The notes beneath the pieces were generated by a model. The model searched no databases, was not told where the DNA came from, and was given only the letters and a program-made list of their open reading frames with translations. Source: Chryseobacterium shigense (GTDB lineage Bacteria; Bacteroidota; Bacteroidia; Flavobacteriales; Weeksellaceae). Taken from it: a stretch of DNA of 64,000 nucleotides. This document shows, piece after piece, positions 59,935 to 64,000 of this stretch. The stretch is taken from positions 62,001 through 126,000 of the forward strand of contig NZ_FTNY01000005.1 of the NCBI RefSeq assembly GCF_900156575.1, written 5' to 3'. Positions within the stretch are counted from its first letter, which is position 1. Each line of letters opens with the position of its first letter. A program made the translations under genes and the position numbers.

Positions 59935-60837
59935 ATGAAAAAAATCATAAGCCTGTTCTTGCTGCTTTTTATATATAACCTGAGTTTTTCCCAGGAACTG
60001 CTTGCAACGGTACAGATCAACTCCCAGCAGCTGGGAGGAAGTAACCAGCAAGCCTACAAAGCGCTGGAAAAAAGTCTTAGAGACTTTATTAATAATACCA
60101 GCTGGACCGGAAAAAAGCTTCAGAATTTCGAAAAGATCAAATGTAATTTCGCTGTCGTTATTGCAGAAAGAGATGGTAACAGATTTAAAGGAAGCATTGT
60201 GATCCAGGCTGTTCGTCCGGTTTACAATACAAATTACGAGTCACCGTTGGTCAATCTTCAGGACCAGAGATTTGCATTTGAATATGTGGAAAATGAAAAC
60301 CTTGTATTTAATGAGAGACAGTTTTCCGGTAAAAACCTGATCGATGTGGTAAGCTTTTACGTCTATGTGATCTTAGGCTATGATGCAGACAGTTTCCAGT
60401 CTATGGGAGGAACACAATGGTTCTCAAAAGCCCAGCAGATTGCTCAGAATTCACAGAACAGAAACTATGAAGGATGGAATGTCATCAACGAGCCGCGAAG
60501 CCGTACAATACTGATCAATGAGATTATCAATCCGAACTGGAGCCAATTGCGTTCCACGATGTATACCTATCACAGGGCTGGTTTGGATAATTTATTCAAC
60601 CAGGATCAGACCGCTGCAAAAAAAGTGATCTTTGATGCGCTTATGCAGTTGAAAATGTATGAAAATTCATTTCAGCAATCCTATTACTTCAACCTGTTTT
60701 TAGATAATAAAAGTGACGAGATTTTCAATATTTTCAATTCCGGAAACAACGGAGGACTGGTTATGAATGACCTTAAACAGCTCATGATGATCCTTACGCC
60801 CAAATATTCAGAAAATAAGTGGAGCAAATGGAAATAA
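59935..60837 (+). CDS. DUF4835 family secreted protein
   Basis: 300 residues with signal peptide ending SFSQ (about residue 21). Mature protein starts LLATVQINSQQLGGSNQQAYKALEKSLRDFINNTSWTG, the DUF4835 beginning, and continues to the family-typical end MILTPKYSENKWSKWK. The order coaBC-DUF4835-recN is conserved in Bacteroidota. Periplasmic; role unknown. Confidence 0.9.
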   Translation: MKKIISLFLLLFIYNLSFSQELLATVQINSQQLGGSNQQAYKALEKSLRDFINNTSWTGKKLQNFEKIKCNFAVVIAERDGNRFKGSIVIQAVRPVYNTNYESPLVNLQDQRFAFEYVENENLVFNERQFSGKNLIDVVSFYVYVILGYDADSFQSMGGTQWFSKAQQIAQNSQNRNYEGWNVINEPRSRTILINEIINPNWSQLRSTMYTYHRAGLDNLFNQDQTAAKKVIFDALMQLKMYENSFQQSYYFNLFLDNKSDEIFNIFNSGNNGGLVMNDLKQLMMILTPKYSENKWSKWK

Positions 60838-60878
60838 AATCTGCCGGCTTTACCCATTGAATACCGAATACTAAATTC

Positions 60879-60887
60879 TATATTTGC
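60879..60887 (+). promoter_or_regulatory. -7 box of recN (TATATTTGC)
   Basis: TAnnTTTG match; leader of about 25 bases to the ATG at 60915. Confidence 0.55.
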
Positions 60888-60914
60888 ATTACTTAAAGTA
60901 ATCAGCTATTATCC

Positions 60915-62564
60915 ATGCTTTCGAGAATTTACATTAAAAACTTTGCCTTGATTGATACCCTTGAAGTATCATTGAATAACGGTCTGCAGGTAATTACCGG
61001 TGAGACCGGAGCCGGTAAATCTATTATTTTAGGAGCTTTAAGGCTTATTCTTGGCGAAAGGGCAGAAGTAAAATCTATTTCCAAATCGGAAGAGAAAAGC
61101 ATTGTAGAAACGGAATTCGACTTAAATAACCAGTTCAAAAAATTCTTTATTGAAAATGATCTGGATTATGAACATCAGACCATCATCAGACGGGAAATCC
61201 TTCCTTCAGGGAAATCCAGAGCATTCATTAATGATGTTCCTGTGACCCTTGATGTCCTTAAAGAATTAACGTCTCAACTTATTGACATTCATTCCCAGTT
61301 TGAAACCTCAAACCTTTTTACCTCAGAATATCAGTTTAAAATTATTGACGGGCTTTCTGAAAATAAAAAGCTGATTGAAGAGTATCAGAATGAATTTTCC
61401 GACTTTCAGAGTTTGAAATTACAGCTTAAAAAACTTCAGACCCAGCTTTCTGAAAACAGAAAAGAAAGCGACTACAAAGAATTTCTGCTGAATGAACTTG
61501 AAGAACTGAAACTTGATGACGTAGATTATGAAGACCTTCAAAACCAGCTATCTGTTCAGGAGAATGCTGAAATGATTTCTGAAAATCTTGTACAGATCCT
61601 CTCAAGATTCCATCAGGAAGAAGTAGGAATTCTATCATTCTTTAACGAAGCCAAACATAAACTGTCAAGAATATCTGAAGTATCCAACAGTTTTTCAGAG
61701 CTTGACGAAAGGCTGGAAACCTCTTTTGTGGAACTGAAAGATATTATTTCCGAATTGGAAAATGAGTCCGAAAGAATAGAGATCAACCCAGCAAATCTGG
61801 CGATCCTTGTGGAGCTTAATAATAAAATCAATGCCCTTTTTCTAAAGCATACTGTATCTGATATCAATGAATTGAGAGAACTCAGAGATCAGCTGGCAGG
61901 TGAGCAGAAAGGAGCTTCAGAGCTCGAAGATCATATTGCTGAAATGGAGGAAAATATTTCTAAAAAAGAGAAAACACTTCAGATTCTGGCTGAGAAACTT
62001 TCAAAAAACAGAAAAAAATCGGTTCCAGTTTTCATTAAAAAAGCAGAAACCCTTCTGAAAAAATTAGGCCTTGAAAAATCCAGAGTTGATATTGAACTTC
62101 AGGATACTCAGGAATTTAATGCATTTGGAAAAGAAAATATACAATTGCTGTTTCAGGCCAACTCGGGCTTCCCATTAAAGCCAATCCAGACCGCTATTTC
62201 CGGTGGTGAAAGATCCAGAGTGATGCTTGCCGTGAAAAAGATCATTGCCGAAAGTGATGAACTTCCAACGCTTATCCTGGATGAAATTGATACAGGAGTC
62301 TCCGGAAAAGTAGCCGAAGAAATCGGAAATCTGATGAGAGAAATGTCCGCGGATATGCAGCTGATCGTTATTTCTCACCTGGCACAGGTTGCAGCCAAAG
62401 GAAATGACAATTACAAAGTTGTGAAACGTGATATTTCCGGCAAAACACAGTCTACCATCATCCCTCTGAACGAAGAGGAAAAACTGAACGAAATTGCCCA
62501 GCTTCTTTCCGGAAGCAAAATTACCGAGGCCGCACTGGCACAGGCGAAAGAATTAATCGGCTAA
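60915..62564 (+). CDS. recN: DNA repair protein RecN
   Basis: 549 residues, SMC-like. Walker A GETGAGKS (29-36) in LQVITGETGAGKSIILGALRLILGERA; a central coiled coil (about 150-360); ABC signature AISGGERSRVMLAVK (about 430-444) and Walker B PTLILDEIDTGVSGKVAEEIG, then VISHLAQVAAKG. It acts in double-strand break repair by holding DNA ends. Shares its promoter region with no other gene; a DUF5687 protein follows after 50 bases. Confidence 0.96.
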   Translation: MLSRIYIKNFALIDTLEVSLNNGLQVITGETGAGKSIILGALRLILGERAEVKSISKSEEKSIVETEFDLNNQFKKFFIENDLDYEHQTIIRREILPSGKSRAFINDVPVTLDVLKELTSQLIDIHSQFETSNLFTSEYQFKIIDGLSENKKLIEEYQNEFSDFQSLKLQLKKLQTQLSENRKESDYKEFLLNELEELKLDDVDYEDLQNQLSVQENAEMISENLVQILSRFHQEEVGILSFFNEAKHKLSRISEVSNSFSELDERLETSFVELKDIISELENESERIEINPANLAILVELNNKINALFLKHTVSDINELRELRDQLAGEQKGASELEDHIAEMEENISKKEKTLQILAEKLSKNRKKSVPVFIKKAETLLKKLGLEKSRVDIELQDTQEFNAFGKENIQLLFQANSGFPLKPIQTAISGGERSRVMLAVKKIIAESDELPTLILDEIDTGVSGKVAEEIGNLMREMSADMQLIVISHLAQVAAKGNDNYKVVKRDISGKTQSTIIPLNEEEKLNEIAQLLSGSKITEAALAQAKELIG

Positions 62565-62614
62565 AAAACTGTAACATTTTTTATATTATATTGACTAATA
62601 TAAAAAACTAAAAT

Positions 62615-64000
62615 ATGTTTCTAAAGTTCCTCAGACTGGAAATCAAAAGCTTTTTCCGTGGTACCTCTGTAGGCGTGAATCTGGCCATGAAGATCTTTCG
62701 CTTTATAGGAATCCTTTATTTTATGGCCTGTCTGGCGGGAGGCGCTTTCGCTGCATTCTTCTATGTACGGAACGAAATGCATCAGGATCCTTTGAAAGTG
62801 GTTTCAAAGCTTTTAATCGTTGCCTGGGCGGTAGACCTCATCTTCAAGTATATCTGGCAAGAAATGTCAACCCAAAACATTAAGCCATTTTTGACCCTTA
62901 ATATTCCGAAAAATACGCTGGTCAATTATATGCTTGTGAAAACCTTTCTTTCAGCATTTAGCTGGCTGAATTCCTTGTTTTTTATTACATTTTCGGTCAT
63001 TGCCCTGTTTAATGGGTACAGTGTTATTGGTATTTTGACCTGGTTTGTGGGTATTTCTTTTCTATTTTACCTGAATAATTTTATTAATATTCTTTTCAAT
63101 GATAAAGAAATTGTTGCCATTATTGTAGGCGGCCTCTTTGCTGCGGTTGCCGGCCTTGGCTATTACCATATTATACCCGTATTTTCTTACTCAGAGCATT
63201 TTATTTACAGCTTTTACCAAAGTCCTTACCTTATGACCATTCCAATGGTATTGTTTTTTGGACTATGGATCATCTGTTTTAGATATGTCCGAAAAGAATT
63301 CTATCTCGATCAGGGACTGGAAGCTAAAAAACAGCTCGGAAAAACAGAAAATATTGCCTTCCTGAACAAGTACGGCGTCATCGGGACATTCATTAACAAT
63401 GATATTAAAATGCTGAGACGGAATAAAGTCACGAAAGGAATTCTGATCGGAAGCTTTTTCTTCCTTTTTTATGGAATGCTGATGTTCACTTCTCCTATTT
63501 ACAAGACCCCCGCTATGATCATGTTTATGGGACTTTTTGTAACCGGAGGATTTCAGTTTCTTTTCGGCCAGAGGGTTCCTGCCTTCGACAGTTCTTACTA
63601 TCCTTTGATGATGACATTGAATGTGCCATATAAAGAATATCTTAAAGCAAAATGGTGGCTGATTAATATAGTGACGGCAGCTTCAATGATTATGGCCTTA
63701 TTTTATGTCTATTTTGGCTGGGAACTGTATATCACATTTTTCGCGGCAGGGCTTTATAATATGGGTGTAAACTCCCAGTTTACCCTTTGGTCCGGAGCCT
63801 TCAATAAAACGCAGATCGATCTTAATTCAAAAGAAAAAAGAATAGGGCAGAAAAACAGTTTTAATCTGAAAGCTCTGCTTCTGCTCATCCCAAAAATGCT
63901 TCTTCCTATGGGAGTCTTTGCTCTGTCAAAATATTTCTTTGGAATGACTGGCGGAGTTATTAGTATAGCCGTTTTAGGACTTGCTGGGTTTTTGCTCAGA
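62615..64000 (+). CDS. DUF5687 family membrane protein (truncated by window end)
   Basis: 462 residues are visible and the frame is still open at 64000. About ten to eleven hydrophobic segments. N-terminus MFLKFLRLEIKSFFRG matches the Bacteroidota DUF5687 family, thought to be ABC-type permease partners. Phrases such as NIPKNTLVNYMLVKTFLSAF and NVPYKEYLKAKWWLIN (paired cytosolic loops) recur. A cognate ATPase gene often follows and would lie just beyond the window. Confidence 0.8.
   Translation, partial: MFLKFLRLEIKSFFRGTSVGVNLAMKIFRFIGILYFMACLAGGAFAAFFYVRNEMHQDPLKVVSKLLIVAWAVDLIFKYIWQEMSTQNIKPFLTLNIPKNTLVNYMLVKTFLSAFSWLNSLFFITFSVIALFNGYSVIGILTWFVGISFLFYLNNFINILFNDKEIVAIIVGGLFAAVAGLGYYHIIPVFSYSEHFIYSFYQSPYLMTIPMVLFFGLWIICFRYVRKEFYLDQGLEAKKQLGKTENIAFLNKYGVIGTFINNDIKMLRRNKVTKGILIGSFFFLFYGMLMFTSPIYKTPAMIMFMGLFVTGGFQFLFGQRVPAFDSSYYPLMMTLNVPYKEYLKAKWWLINIVTAASMIMALFYVYFGWELYITFFAAGLYNMGVNSQFTLWSGAFNKTQIDLNSKEKRIGQKNSFNLKALLLLIPKMLLPMGVFALSKYFFGMTGGVISIAVLGLAGFLLR

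Overview
The window looks like chromosomal DNA of a flavobacterium close to Chryseobacterium (Bacteroidota, Weeksellaceae). Reasons: AT-rich DNA; many promoters of the Bacteroidota type (-7 box TAnnTTTG); Bacteroidota-restricted families (DUF5686, DUF5687, DUF4835, long bL21, atypical RNA polymerase omega, LptE and BamD lipoproteins); and small peptides starting MKNLKKL...GG that are typical of Chryseobacterium. Taxonomy is inferred from gene content only. I see no phage, insertion sequence, CRISPR array or rRNA.

Layout. 0.1-1.2 kb: three short double-glycine-type leader peptides, one frameshifted in a homopolymer. 1.5-8.7 kb: a 2-oxoglutarate/Fe(II) oxygenase, menD meeting pabC tail to tail, pabB, two integral membrane proteins, an AI-2E family transporter and a DUF3820 protein. 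8.75-16.5 kb: uvrB, a blaI/blaR1-type pair with clear operators, a PQQ-dependent sugar dehydrogenase-like lipoprotein and a TonB-dependent receptor. 16.7-24.0 kb (minus strand): a PatB-type lyase/aminotransferase, an FAD monooxygenase, tryptophanase, DUF502, miaE, an acyltransferase and a zinc metallopeptidase lipoprotein. 24.4-26.1 kb: rplU-rpmA, then two intact Cys-rich GG-leader peptides and a decayed third copy. 26.2-30.5 kb: DUF5686, a 600-bp gene-free stretch with a cluster of DnaA-box-like sites (candidate oriC), and two identical tRNA-Asn genes flanking an ATPase gene. 30.5-36.7 kb: rseP, a beta-barrel protein, a SASA-type esterase, a nitrilase family amidase, and a sulfur-handling operon (MBL-rhodanese, rhodanese lipoprotein, thioredoxin). 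37-54 kb: HerA-like ATPase, an exonuclease fused to a degenerate GIY-YIG-like domain, lysA, poxB plus MFS transporter, two TonB-C-terminal-domain proteins, miaB, then an apparent operon of a TPR protein, a sigma-54 activator, a membrane protein, lptE and a 737-residue acidic repeat protein. 53.8-56.4 kb (minus): DUF4126, rnpA, tcdA, tatD. 56.5-64 kb: a TetR regulator with a palindromic operator, then the envelope/housekeeping run bamD-rpoZ-coaBC-DUF4835-recN and a DUF5687 membrane protein cut by the window end.

How the parts fit. Three enzymes acting on A37 of tRNA are present (MiaB, MiaE, TcdA). MenD and PabB/PabC draw on the same chorismate pool from convergent genes. Right of about 37 kb almost all genes are on the plus strand, while 8.7-36.7 kb is mostly minus; this orientation change supports, without proving, a replication origin near 29 kb. 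The items most worth following up are the candidate oriC (28.7-29.3 kb), the orphan GG-leader Cys-rich peptide family in two loci (including a pseudogene and a frameshift), and the exonuclease with a GIY-YIG-like domain that has lost its catalytic residues.
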